Shown one piece after another: positions 24,721 to 32,070 of a DNA stretch of 32,070 nucleotides. Where the stretch lies: positions 1 to 32,070 of the forward strand of contig PNNC01000179.1 in NCBI GenBank assembly GCA_013824015.1, written 5' to 3'. The notes beneath the pieces are model-generated. The model ran no database searches, had not been told where the DNA came from, and was given only the letters and a program-made list of their open reading frames with translations. The translations under genes were made by a program, and so were the position numbers. The first letter of the stretch is position 1; every line of letters begins with the position of its first letter. This DNA comes from Polaromonas sp. (GTDB lineage: Bacteria; Pseudomonadota; Gammaproteobacteria; Burkholderiales; Burkholderiaceae_C).

Positions 24721-27700
24721 CTATTTGACCCATTTTCTGGCGTTGTGCCAGAGCTGCATCCACGGGCTGGGCTGGCTCGCGTCCAGCGGGGTCCAGCTCA
24801 TCTGGATGTTGCGGAACACCCGCTCGGGGTGCGGCATCATCGCGGTGAAGCGGCCGTCGGCGGTGGTGACGGCGGTCAGGCCGCCGGCGCTGCCATTCGG
24901 GTTGGCCGGGTAGGCCTCGGTAGCCCGGCCGTGGTGGTCGGTAAAACGCATGGCCGCAATGACTTGGTCCGCGTCGCCGCGGTGCGCAAAGTTGGCATAC
25001 CCCTCGCCGTGCGCCACCGCGATCGGCAGCCGGTCACCGGCCATGCCGGCAAAAAACAGGCTGGGCGAATCGAGCACCTCGACCTGGCTCAGCCGCGCCT
25101 CGAAACGTTCGCTGCGGTTGGTGGTGAAACGCGGCCAGGCCTGGGCGCCCGGAATGATGTCTGCGAGTTCGGCAAACATCTGGCAGCCGTTGCACACACC
25201 CAGGCCGAAGGTGTCGGTGCGGCCGAAGAAGGCCTGGAACTGTTCTGACAGCGCCGGGTTGAAGGTGATGGAGCGGGCCCAGCCGATGCCGGCGCCCAGC
25301 GTGTCGCCATAACTGAAGCCGCCGCAAGCCACCACGCCGCTGAAGTCGGCCAGTTGCGCGCGGCCGGTCTGCAGGTCGGTCATGTGGACGTCAAAGGCTT
25401 CAAACCCGGCCTGGGTGAAGGCGTAGGCCATCTCGACATGCGAATTGACGCCCTGCTCACGCAGGATCGCCACCCTGGGGCGGGACAACAGCAGCGCCGG
25501 GCTGGACGGTGACACCGACTTTGCTATTGATTCAGGAGCTGCCTGCCCTTGCTGGACAGGGGCTGGCGCCTTGTTGGATGCCAGAACGACGTGTAATCCA
25601 GGATCGAGCGGATCACCGGCGGCCGCGTGTTCCTGGTCGGCGCAGGCCGGGTTGTCGCGCTGCTGGTTGATCCTCCAGCTCACGCTGTCCCAGACCTGGT
25701 GCAGGTCCTGCAGCTTCGCGCTGAACACCGCCTTGGTGTCGCGCCAGACCTGGACCTCGCCCTTGCCGACCTCGAGCGCGGCATGCTGCGGCCGGGTCTT
25801 GCCGATGAAATGGCTGAACTTCGACAGGCCGTGCTCGCGCAAGGTCGCCATGACCTCGTTGCGGACCTCGGTGCGCACCTGGATCACGACGCCGAGTTCT
25901 TCGGTAAACAGCGCCTTCAGCGTCAGCTCCTCGCGGCGCGCGCCGACCTGCGACGCCCAGTTCTTGCTGTCGCCGGTGTCCATGCGGCTGTCGGCGATGC
26001 CGTCGCCTTCGAGCAGCAACATGTCGATGTTCAGCGACACGCCGACATGGCCGGCAAAGGCCATTTCGCAGACCGTCGCAAACAGGCCGCCATCGCTGCG
26101 GTCGTGGTAGGCCAGCAGCTGGCCCTGGCGGCGCAGCTCGTTGATCGCGTTCACCAGGTTCACCAGGTCCTGCGGTTCGTCGAGGTCCGGCACCTCGCCG
26201 CCCTCGAGTTCCAGCGTCTGCGCCAGGATGGAGCCGCCCATGCGGTTTTTGCCCCGGCCCAGGTCGATCAGGATCAGCGTGCTGTCGGCCTCTTCGGCGT
26301 TCAGCTGCGGCGTCAAGGTGCCGCGCACATCGGGCAGGGTCGCAAAAGCGCTGACGATCAGCGAGACCGGCGAGGTGACCTTTTTGCTGGCGCCGTCCTC
26401 GGACCAGACGGTGCGCATGGACAGCGAATCCTTGCCGACCGGAATCGACACACCCAGCGCCGGGCACAGTTCCATGCCGACGGCCTTGACGGTTTCGTAG
26501 AGCGCGGCGTCCTGGCCCGGTTCGCCGCAGGCCGCCATCCAGTTGGCCGACAACTTGACCCGCGGCAATTCAATCGGCGCAGCCAGCAAATTGGTGATCG
26601 CCTCGGCCACCGCCATGCGGCCGGAAGCGGCGGCGTTGACGGCCGCCAGCGGCGTGCGTTCGCCCATGCTCATGGCTTCGCCGGCAAACCCGGCGTAGTC
26701 GGCCAGTGTCACCGCGCAGTCGGCCACCGGCACCTGCCAGGGGCCGACCATCTGGTCGCGGTGTGTCAGGCCGCCGACGCTGCGGTCGCCAATCGTGATC
26801 AAAAACCGTTTGGAGGCGACCGTCGGGTGGCTCAGCACCGCGATCGCGCTTTTCTGCAGGTCCACGCCGGTCAGGTCCATCGGCTGGACCTCATGGCGGA
26901 TCGACTTGACGTCACGCTGCATCTTCGGCGGCTTGCCGAGCAGCACGTTCATGGGCATGTCCACGGGAGCCGCCTGATCGCCATCCGACAGCACCAGCTG
27001 TTTTTCGTCGGTGGCGGTGCCAATGACAGCGAACGGGCAACGTTCACGTTCACAGAACGCCTGGAACAGCGGCAGCGACTCCGGCGCAATCGCCATCACG
27101 TAGCGCTCCTGGCTTTCGTTGCTCCAGATTTCCTTCGGAGACAGACCGCTTTCTTCCAGCGGCACCGCGCGCAGGTCGAAACGCGCGCCGCGGCCAGCGT
27201 CGTTGACCAGCTCGGGGAAGGCATTCGACAGGCCGCCGGCGCCGACGTCGTGGATCGCCAGAATCGGGTTGGCGGTGCCGAGCTGGGCGCACTGGTTGAT
27301 GACTTCCTGGGCACGGCGTTCGATCTCGGGGTTGCCACGCTGCACCGAATCGAAGTCGAGCTGGGCCGCGTTGGCGCCCGAGGCCATGGAGCTGGCCGCG
27401 CTGCCGCCCATGCCGATACGCATGCCCGGCCCGCCGAGCTGGATCAGCAGCGTGCCGGCCGGGAACAGGATTTTCTTCGTGAGCCGGGCGTCGATGGTGC
27501 CGACGCCGCCGGCGATCATGATGGGCTTGTGGTAACCCCAGCGCTGGCCGCCGACGGTTTGTTCGTACTCGCGGAAGTAACCGGCCAGGTTGGGCCGCCC
27601 GAACTCATTGTTGAAGGCGGCGCCGCCCAGCGGGCCCTCGGTCATGATCTGCAGCGGGCTGGCGATGTGTTCCGGCTTGCCGAACCTGTCGTCAAACAGG

Positions 27701-28788
27701 CGTGACACCGTGAAACCGGTCAGGCCCGCCTTGGGCCGGGAGCCGCGGCCGGTCGCACCTTCGTCGCGGATCTCGCCGCCGGCGCCGGTGGAGGCGCCAG
27801 GGAACGGGGAAATCGCCGTCGGGTGGTTGTGGGTCTCCACCTTCATCAGCACATGGGTCAGCACGTCCTCCGAAGCGCTATAACTTTGATAGCTGGTGGC
27901 CCTTTCTGCGGAAGGGCTGGAGACCGATTTTGCATAAAACCTCTGGACCGGCAGGCCTTCCATCACGGAGGCGTTGTCGGAATAGGCCACCACCGTGTGT
28001 TGCGGGTGCAACTTTTCGGTGTTGCGGATCATGGCGAACAGGCTTTTCTCCTGCGCGACGCCATCAATCGTGAAGTCGGCGTTGAAAATCTTGTGGCGGC
28101 AATGTTCGCTGTTGGCCTGGGCGAACATCATCAGTTCGACGTCGGTCGGGTTGCGCTTCAGGCCGGTGAAGGCATGGACCAGGTAATCGATCTCGTCGGC
28201 GGCCAGCGCCAGGCCGAACTCCGTGTTGGCGGCTTCCAGCGCCGCCTTGCCGCCGGCCAGCACGTCGATCGTCTGCAAGGGCGCGCCCTGCAGCTCGGTG
28301 AACAGCCCGGCGGCCTGCGCCCGGTGATCCATCACGCTTTCGGTCATGCGGTCGTGCAGCAGGGCCGCGACCTGGCCACGCTGGGCTTCGCTGAGTGCGC
28401 CCTTGCTGAAAAAGCCGGGCTGGAGGCTGATGCGGTATTCGGTGATGCGTTCTATGCGTTTGACCGCCAGCGCGCAGTTGTGGGCAATGTCGGTGGCCTT
28501 GGATGCCCAGGGCGAGACCGTGCCGAAACGCGGCGAGACGATAAACAGCAGGCTGTCGTCGGCGGCCGGCGCGGCAGGCTCGCCATAACTGAGCAATGCA
28601 GCCAGGCGGGCCCGCAGCTCCTCGCCCGGCGGGGCTTCGGTGGCCACCAGATGCACAAACCGCGCGCTGATGCCGCTGATGGTGGGCGATATGGCTTGCA
28701 GGCGGGGAAGCAGTTGCTGGACGCGGAAGTCGCTCAGGGCGCTGATGCCGTGGGCATCGCCCTCGAAAGTCGTCAGGTGCAGGGTCAC
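24721..28788 (-). CDS. purL: Phosphoribosylformylglycinamidine synthase (large single-chain PurL)
   Basis: A 1355-aa FGAR amidotransferase, fourth step of purine synthesis: FGAR + glutamine + ATP to FGAM. The order is PurS-like N-terminal domain, linker, tandem FGAM-synthetase halves ([53 protein letters not shown]) and a C-terminal class I glutaminase with Cys1199 ([11 protein letters not shown]) and His1320/Glu1322 (PHPERVF). The start is a GTG at 28788; an in-frame stop lies shortly upstream, leaving no better start. It is about 60 residues longer than the E. coli enzyme. Part of the excess is two peptides translated from the 50-nt repeat: residues ~289-305 ([16 protein letters not shown]), in the loop before the ATP-binding HNHP motif, and ~1073-1090 ([16 protein letters not shown]), in the linker to the glutaminase. 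All catalytic motifs are intact. Confidence 0.97.
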   Translation of the reverse strand: MTLHLTTFEGDAHGISALSDFRVQQLLPRLQAISPTISGISARFVHLVATEAPPGEELRARLAALLSYGEPAAPAADDSLLFIVSPRFGTVSPWASKATDIAHNCALAVKRIERITEYRISLQPGFFSKGALSEAQRGQVAALLHDRMTESVMDHRAQAAGLFTELQGAPLQTIDVLAGGKAALEAANTEFGLALAADEIDYLVHAFTGLKRNPTDVELMMFAQANSEHCRHKIFNADFTIDGVAQEKSLFAMIRNTEKLHPQHTVVAYSDNASVMEGLPVQRFYAKSVSSPSAERATSYQSYSASEDVLTHVLMKVETHNHPTAISPFPGASTGAGGEIRDEGATGRGSRPKAGLTGFTVSRLFDDRFGKPEHIASPLQIMTEGPLGGAAFNNEFGRPNLAGYFREYEQTVGGQRWGYHKPIMIAGGVGTIDARLTKKILFPAGTLLIQLGGPGMRIGMGGSAASSMASGANAAQLDFDSVQRGNPEIERRAQEVINQCAQLGTANPILAIHDVGAGGLSNAFPELVNDAGRGARFDLRAVPLEESGLSPKEIWSNESQERYVMAIAPESLPLFQAFCERERCPFAVIGTATDEKQLVLSDGDQAAPVDMPMNVLLGKPPKMQRDVKSIRHEVQPMDLTGVDLQKSAIAVLSHPTVASKRFLITIGDRSVGGLTHRDQMVGPWQVPVADCAVTLADYAGFAGEAMSMGERTPLAAVNAAASGRMAVAEAITNLLAAPIELPRVKLSANWMAACGEPGQDAALYETVKAVGMELCPALGVSIPVGKDSLSMRTVWSEDGASKKVTSPVSLIVSAFATLPDVRGTLTPQLNAEEADSTLILIDLGRGKNRMGGSILAQTLELEGGEVPDLDEPQDLVNLVNAINELRRQGQLLAYHDRSDGGLFATVCEMAFAGHVGVSLNIDMLLLEGDGIADSRMDTGDSKNWASQVGARREELTLKALFTEELGVVIQVRTEVRNEVMATLREHGLSKFSHFIGKTRPQHAALEVGKGEVQVWRDTKAVFSAKLQDLHQVWDSVSWRINQQRDNPACADQEHAAAGDPLDPGLHVVLASNKAPAPVQQGQAAPESIAKSVSPSSPALLLSRPRVAILREQGVNSHVEMAYAFTQAGFEAFDVHMTDLQTGRAQLADFSGVVACGGFSYGDTLGAGIGWARSITFNPALSEQFQAFFGRTDTFGLGVCNGCQMFAELADIIPGAQAWPRFTTNRSERFEARLSQVEVLDSPSLFFAGMAGDRLPIAVAHGEGYANFAHRGDADQVIAAMRFTDHHGRATEAYPANPNGSAGGLTAVTTADGRFTAMMPHPERVFRNIQMSWTPLDASQPSPWMQLWHNARKWVK
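25521..25570 (-). repeat. 50-nt two-hairpin repeat inside purL (synthetase-glutaminase linker)
   Basis: On the minus strand GCCAGCCCCTGTCCAGCAAG is followed by GGCAGGCAGCTCCTGAATCA and ATAGCAA. Hairpin 1 (GCCC/GGGC) keeps most pairs; hairpin 2 has decayed on its left arm. It is translated in frame as about [16 protein letters not shown], a low-complexity linker. It is read in a different frame from the copy at 27875. Confidence 0.7.
27875..27924 (-). repeat. 50-nt two-hairpin repeat inside purL (loop before the ATP-binding motif)
   Basis: On the minus strand TCCAGCCCTTCCGCAGAAAG is followed by GGCCACCAGCTATCAAAGTT and ATAGCGC. Both hairpins are present: GCCCTT/AAGGGC and GCTAT/ATAGC. It is translated in frame as about [16 protein letters not shown], where E. 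coli PurL has a shorter, unrelated loop. Confidence 0.75.
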
Positions 28789-28843
28789 GGTGGCGGTGGC
28801 CTTGTGGTTGTCGGCGGCTGCCGGGGGTGCTGGTTAACCCTGA

Positions 28844-28852
28844 ATTTTATCA
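28844..28852 (-). promoter_or_regulatory. Extended -10 promoter candidate for purL
   Basis: The minus strand reads TGATAAAAT, matching TGnTATAAT with one mismatch. It predicts a start near 28838 and a leader of about 50 nt before the GTG start. No clear -35 is seen, as allowed for extended -10 promoters. It is divergent from, and about 40 nt away from, the map promoter. Confidence 0.45.
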
Positions 28853-28888
28853 GCGATGGGCGCCCTTCCCGCCTCCCCAAGGCCCAAG

Positions 28889-28897
28889 TGGGATAAT
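28889..28897 (+). promoter_or_regulatory. Extended -10 promoter of map, 6 nt before the start codon
   Basis: TGGGATAAT is an extended -10 element (TG, one base, then GATAAT). GATAAT is followed by CGCGGC and ATG, so the predicted transcript starts at or next to the ATG. No ribosome-binding site exists in front of map, which supports leaderless translation. Confidence 0.6.
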
Positions 28898-28903
28898 CGC
28901 GGC

Positions 28904-29758
28904 ATGAGTATTACGTACAAAGATGCCGCGGGCATCGAAGGCATGCGTATCGCCTGCAAGCTGGCGTCCGAGGTGCTGGACTACCTCACGCCCTTCGTCA
29001 AGGCCGGTGTCACCACGCGCGAGATCGACAAGCTGGCCAACGATTACATGGTCAATGTGCAGGGCACGGTCTCCGCCACGCTGGGTTACCAGCCGCCCGG
29101 TTACCCGCCCTACCCCGCCTCGCTGTGTACCTCGCTGAACCACGTGGTCTGCCACGGCATACCGAACGACAAGCCGCTCAAAAAGGGCGACATCATGAAC
29201 ATCGATGTCACCGTGATCACCAAGGACGGCTGGTACGGCGACAACAGCCGCATGTACATGATCGGCGACGTGTCGATTGCCGCCAAACGCCTGTGCCGGG
29301 TCACTTTCGAAGCCATGTGGCAGGGCATCATGCGGGTCAAGCCGGGTGTGCGGCTCGGCGACATTGGCCACGCGATCCAGACTTTTGCCGAGAAACAGGG
29401 CTTTTCGGTAGTCCGCGAGTTCTGCGGCCACGGCATCGGCCAGCGCTTCCATGAAGAGCCCCAGGTGCTGCACTACGGCCGCCCCGGCACGCTGGAAGAA
29501 CTCAAGCCCGGCATGACCTTCACCATCGAGCCGATGATCAACGCCGGCAAACGCGACATCAAGGACGGCCCGGAAAAAGACGGCTGGACGATTGTCACGC
29601 GCGACCACTCGCTGTCAGCGCAGTGGGAACACACGATTCTGGTCACGCCGACCGGTTACGAGGTGCTGACGCTGTCGGCCGGCAGCCCGGCCACGCCGGA
29701 TTTTGTGGCGGCTTACCATGCCGCCTCCGCGCCGGTCACGGCCGACTCGGCGGCCTGA
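28904..29758 (+). CDS. map: Type I methionine aminopeptidase
   Basis: A 284-aa enzyme removing the N-terminal Met from new proteins. All five metal ligands are visible: Asp101 (MNIDVTV), Asp113 (YGDNSRM), His176 (CGHGIGQ), Glu209 (TIEPMI) and Glu242 (QWEHTIL). The substrate-binding His sits in RFHEEPQ. One residue is inserted between the two Asp ligands relative to the E. coli enzyme (VITKDGW against VIKDGF). A ~20-residue Ala/Ser/Pro-rich C-terminal tail extends past the family's usual end. ATG at 28904 chosen on family match and promoter spacing. It is followed after 30 nt by glnD; the usual rpsB neighbour is not seen upstream, where purL diverges. Confidence 0.96.
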   Translation: MSITYKDAAGIEGMRIACKLASEVLDYLTPFVKAGVTTREIDKLANDYMVNVQGTVSATLGYQPPGYPPYPASLCTSLNHVVCHGIPNDKPLKKGDIMNIDVTVITKDGWYGDNSRMYMIGDVSIAAKRLCRVTFEAMWQGIMRVKPGVRLGDIGHAIQTFAEKQGFSVVREFCGHGIGQRFHEEPQVLHYGRPGTLEELKPGMTFTIEPMINAGKRDIKDGPEKDGWTIVTRDHSLSAQWEHTILVTPTGYEVLTLSAGSPATPDFVAAYHAASAPVTADSAA

Positions 29759-29788
29759 GGCCGTCCGGCCGTCCGCCTGCCGCCGCAG

Positions 29789-32070
29789 ATGTTGTCCGCG
29801 CAGCCCGCCCAGACCGAAGCGGCCGCCCTGCGCGAGCAGTACCGCAGCGGCAAAACCGCGCTGCTGGCCTCGCTGGCCGGCAGCGGCTCCTCGAGCCGCG
29901 GCATCCACAGCCTGCTGCGCCGGCTGGCCCGCCACACCGATGCCACCCTGCGCCAGATCTGGCAACGCGCCGATTTCCCGGTCGGCTGCGCGCTGGTGGC
30001 GGTCGGCGGTTTCGGCCGCGGCGAGCTGTTTCCCAATTCGGACGTCGATGTGCTGCTGCTGCTGCGCGACGACTCGCAGGTCGAGGGCAATCCGGCGCTC
30101 AAGAGCAAGATCGAGAACTTCATCGGCGCCTGCTGGGACAGCGGGCTGGAGATAGGCTCCAGCGTGCGCACCGTGAAGGACTGCGCCGAGGAAGCCGCCA
30201 AGGACGTGACGGTGCAGACCTCGCTGCTGGAAGCGCGCCTGGTGGCCGGCTCCACCAAGATTTTTGCGGCCCTGGTCAGCGAACTCGACCGCGTGATGGA
30301 CCCGCAGGCCTTTTTTGTGGCCAAGACGCTGGAGATGCGCCAGCGCCACAACAAGTTCGAGAACACGCCTTATGCGCTCGAACCCAACTGCAAGGAGTCG
30401 CCAGGCGGTCTGCGCGACCTGCAACTGGTGCTGTGGGTGGCCAACGCCGCGGGCGTGGGCAAGACCTGGGACGAGCTGGCCCGCAAGGGTCTGGCGACCG
30501 CGTTTGAAGTGCGCCAGATCAAGGCCAACGAGGCCCTGCTGAGCCTGATCCGCGCCCGCTTGCACCTGATCTCGGGCCGGCGAGAAGACCGTCTGGTGTT
30601 CGACCTGCAGACCGCCGTGGCCGAATCCTTTGGGTATACCGCCCAGATCGACGATGAAAGCCGGCTGCCGCGCCGGGCCAGCGAGGCGCTGATGAAGCGT
30701 TATTACTGGGCCGCCAAGGCGGTGACCCAGCTGAACCAGATCCTGCTGCTCAACATCGAGGAGCGCATCCACCCGCACAACGCGCCGATGCGGGTGATCA
30801 ACGAACGCTTTTTTGACCGGGGCGGCATGATCGAGGTGGCCAGCGACGACCTGTACCAGCGCGAACCGCACGCCATCCTGGAAACCTTTTTGCTGTTCCA
30901 GACCACGCCCGGCATCCAGGGCCTGTCGGCCCGTACCCTGCGCGCGCTGTACAACACCCGCGGCATCATGAACGCCGCTTTCCGGCGCGACCCGGTCAAC
31001 CGCAACACCTTCCGCCAGATCCTGCAGCAACCCTCCGGCATCACCCATGCGATGCGGCTGATGAACCAGACCTCGGTGCTGGGCCGCTACCTGTGGGTGT
31101 TCCGCAAGATCGTCGGCCAGATGCAGCATGACCTGTTCCATGTCTACACGGTGGACCAGCACATCCTGATGGTGCTGCGCAATGTGCGGCGCTTCTTCAT
31201 GGCCGAACACGCCCACGAATACCCGGCCTGCTCGCAACTGGCGGCCGGCTGGGACAAGCCCTGGATCCTCTACATCGCCGCGCTGTTCCATGACATCGCC
31301 AAGGGCCGCGGCGGCGACCATTCCGAGCTCGGCTGCCTGGACGTGCGGGTGTTCTGCCGCCAGCACGGCATCCCGGCCGAGGACGCGAAACTGATCGAGT
31401 TCCTGGTCGGCGAACACCTGACCATGAGCCGCATCGCGCAAAAGGAAGACCTCAGCGACCCGGAAGTCATTGCTGCCTTTGCCAAACGTGTCGGCAACGA
31501 GCGTTACCTGACGGCCCTGTACCTGCTGACGGTGGCCGACATCCGCGGCACCAGCCCCAAGGTCTGGAATGCCTGGAAAGGCAAGCTGCTGGAGGACCTG
31601 TACCGCTACACGCTGCGCGTGCTCGGCGGCCGCGCACCGGATGCCGACGCCGAGGTCGAGTCGCGCAAACGCGAGGCGCTGGCGATGCTGGCCCTGCATG
31701 CCGAGCCGTTTGAGGCGCACAAGGCGCTGTGGGACACGCTGGACGTCAGTTATTTCATGCGCCACGAGGCTGGCGACATTGCCTGGCACGCCCGCCACCT
31801 GTCGCGCCACGTGGGCACGGCCAAATGTGTGGTGCGGGCGCGCCGATCGGCTGCCGGCGAAGGCATGCAGGTGCTGGTCTATACGCCCGACACACCCGAC
31901 CTGTTCGCCCGCATCTGCGGCTACTTCGAGGAAGCCGGTTTCAGCATCCTGGACGCCAAGGTCCACACCGCCAAGCCGCACAAGGGCTCGCCCGGTTATG
32001 CGCTGGACACCTTCCAGGTGGTCAGCCCGACCCTGGCCGACCACTACCGCGAACTGGTCGCCATGGTCGA
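29789..32070 (+). CDS. glnD: Bifunctional uridylyltransferase/uridylyl-removing enzyme GlnD (3' end cut by window edge)
   Basis: The nitrogen sensor that uridylylates PII proteins (GlnB/GlnK) when glutamine is low and deuridylylates them when it is high. 760 codons are visible. The nucleotidyltransferase motif [19 protein letters not shown] (73-91) carries the metal-binding Asp85 and Asp87. Further on are the PII-UTase linker domain ([13 protein letters not shown]) and the HD hydrolase domain ([17 protein letters not shown], His501/Asp502). The first ACT domain starts at about [19 protein letters not shown]; the second ACT domain lies beyond the window. The start ATG at 29789, 30 nt after map, has no clear ribosome-binding site, so coupling to map is likely. 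Confidence 0.96.
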   Translation, partial: MLSAQPAQTEAAALREQYRSGKTALLASLAGSGSSSRGIHSLLRRLARHTDATLRQIWQRADFPVGCALVAVGGFGRGELFPNSDVDVLLLLRDDSQVEGNPALKSKIENFIGACWDSGLEIGSSVRTVKDCAEEAAKDVTVQTSLLEARLVAGSTKIFAALVSELDRVMDPQAFFVAKTLEMRQRHNKFENTPYALEPNCKESPGGLRDLQLVLWVANAAGVGKTWDELARKGLATAFEVRQIKANEALLSLIRARLHLISGRREDRLVFDLQTAVAESFGYTAQIDDESRLPRRASEALMKRYYWAAKAVTQLNQILLLNIEERIHPHNAPMRVINERFFDRGGMIEVASDDLYQREPHAILETFLLFQTTPGIQGLSARTLRALYNTRGIMNAAFRRDPVNRNTFRQILQQPSGITHAMRLMNQTSVLGRYLWVFRKIVGQMQHDLFHVYTVDQHILMVLRNVRRFFMAEHAHEYPACSQLAAGWDKPWILYIAALFHDIAKGRGGDHSELGCLDVRVFCRQHGIPAEDAKLIEFLVGEHLTMSRIAQKEDLSDPEVIAAFAKRVGNERYLTALYLLTVADIRGTSPKVWNAWKGKLLEDLYRYTLRVLGGRAPDADAEVESRKREALAMLALHAEPFEAHKALWDTLDVSYFMRHEAGDIAWHARHLSRHVGTAKCVVRARRSAAGEGMQVLVYTPDTPDLFARICGYFEEAGFSILDAKVHTAKPHKGSPGYALDTFQVVSPTLADHYRELVAMV

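Noticed and set aside
25816..25826. Second copy of the CCTGTCGAAGG-type repeat inside purL (TTCGACAGGCC)
   Set aside because: Only about ten bases match and they encode conserved PurL residues; taken as chance.
25627..27705. 692-aa open frame on the plus strand opposite purL
   Set aside because: Antisense shadow; rich in Arg/His/Gln/Asp from reversed codons.
29615..32044. 809-aa open frame on the minus strand opposite glnD
   Set aside because: Codon-composition shadow of a GC-rich gene. The plus strand encodes GlnD with all motifs, and the antisense product is a His/Gln/Arg/Gly-rich sequence without domains.

Overview
The window reads as chromosomal DNA of a high-GC betaproteobacterium of the Burkholderiales, most likely a Comamonadaceae (Polaromonas/Rhodoferax/Variovorax-like). 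This rests on protein style (PurL, GlnD, MetAP, SelO and YciB resemble that order), on gene order, and on a short two-hairpin repeat of a kind I associate with that family. No database search was possible. I see no tRNA, rRNA, CRISPR, transposase or phage gene.

Region 1 (1-6.7 kb, minus strand) is a fatty-acid beta-oxidation operon. In transcription order it holds a FadJ-type hydratase/3-hydroxyacyl-CoA dehydrogenase, a thiolase, a PaaI thioesterase, a C-terminally extended acyl-CoA dehydrogenase, a 76-aa membrane protein and an SDR cut by the window edge. A sigma70-like promoter with a TetR-type inverted repeat over the predicted start site lies just upstream.

Region 2 (6.8-13.7 kb, minus strand) is a complete Liv-type ABC transporter (livF, livG, livM, livH and a periplasmic binding protein) with a medium/long-chain acyl-CoA ligase upstream. 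An intrinsic terminator separates the binding-protein gene from the permease/ATPase genes. Context suggests import, activation and oxidation of a carboxylic acid rather than of an amino acid (inference). The two ATPases together show one canonical and one degenerate ATP site.

Region 3 (13.9-18.4 kb, plus strand) holds a Crp/Fnr regulator, SelO (protein AMPylase), MsrB, YciB, BolA and a periplasmic parvulin. It ends at a bidirectional terminator shared with the convergent catalase HPII gene (18.5-20.9 kb).

Region 4 (21.1-24.6 kb) is accessory: an exported metallo-beta-lactamase-fold protein overlapping a solute-binding lipoprotein gene, a convergent unrecognised exported protein, a short remnant resembling the MBL gene, and a DUF2189 membrane protein.

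Region 5 (24.7-32.07 kb) is housekeeping: purL (minus), divergent from map and glnD (plus; glnD runs off the end).

The most interesting signals are: (i) a degenerate ~50-nt two-hairpin repeat in four places, two of them translated in frame inside purL and one probably inside the acyl-CoA dehydrogenase, plus a second repeat type inside that dehydrogenase; (ii) a GAYAAT-N6-ATG arrangement before four genes, predicting leaderless transcripts; (iii) the asymmetric LivFG ATP sites in a transporter embedded in a beta-oxidation locus.
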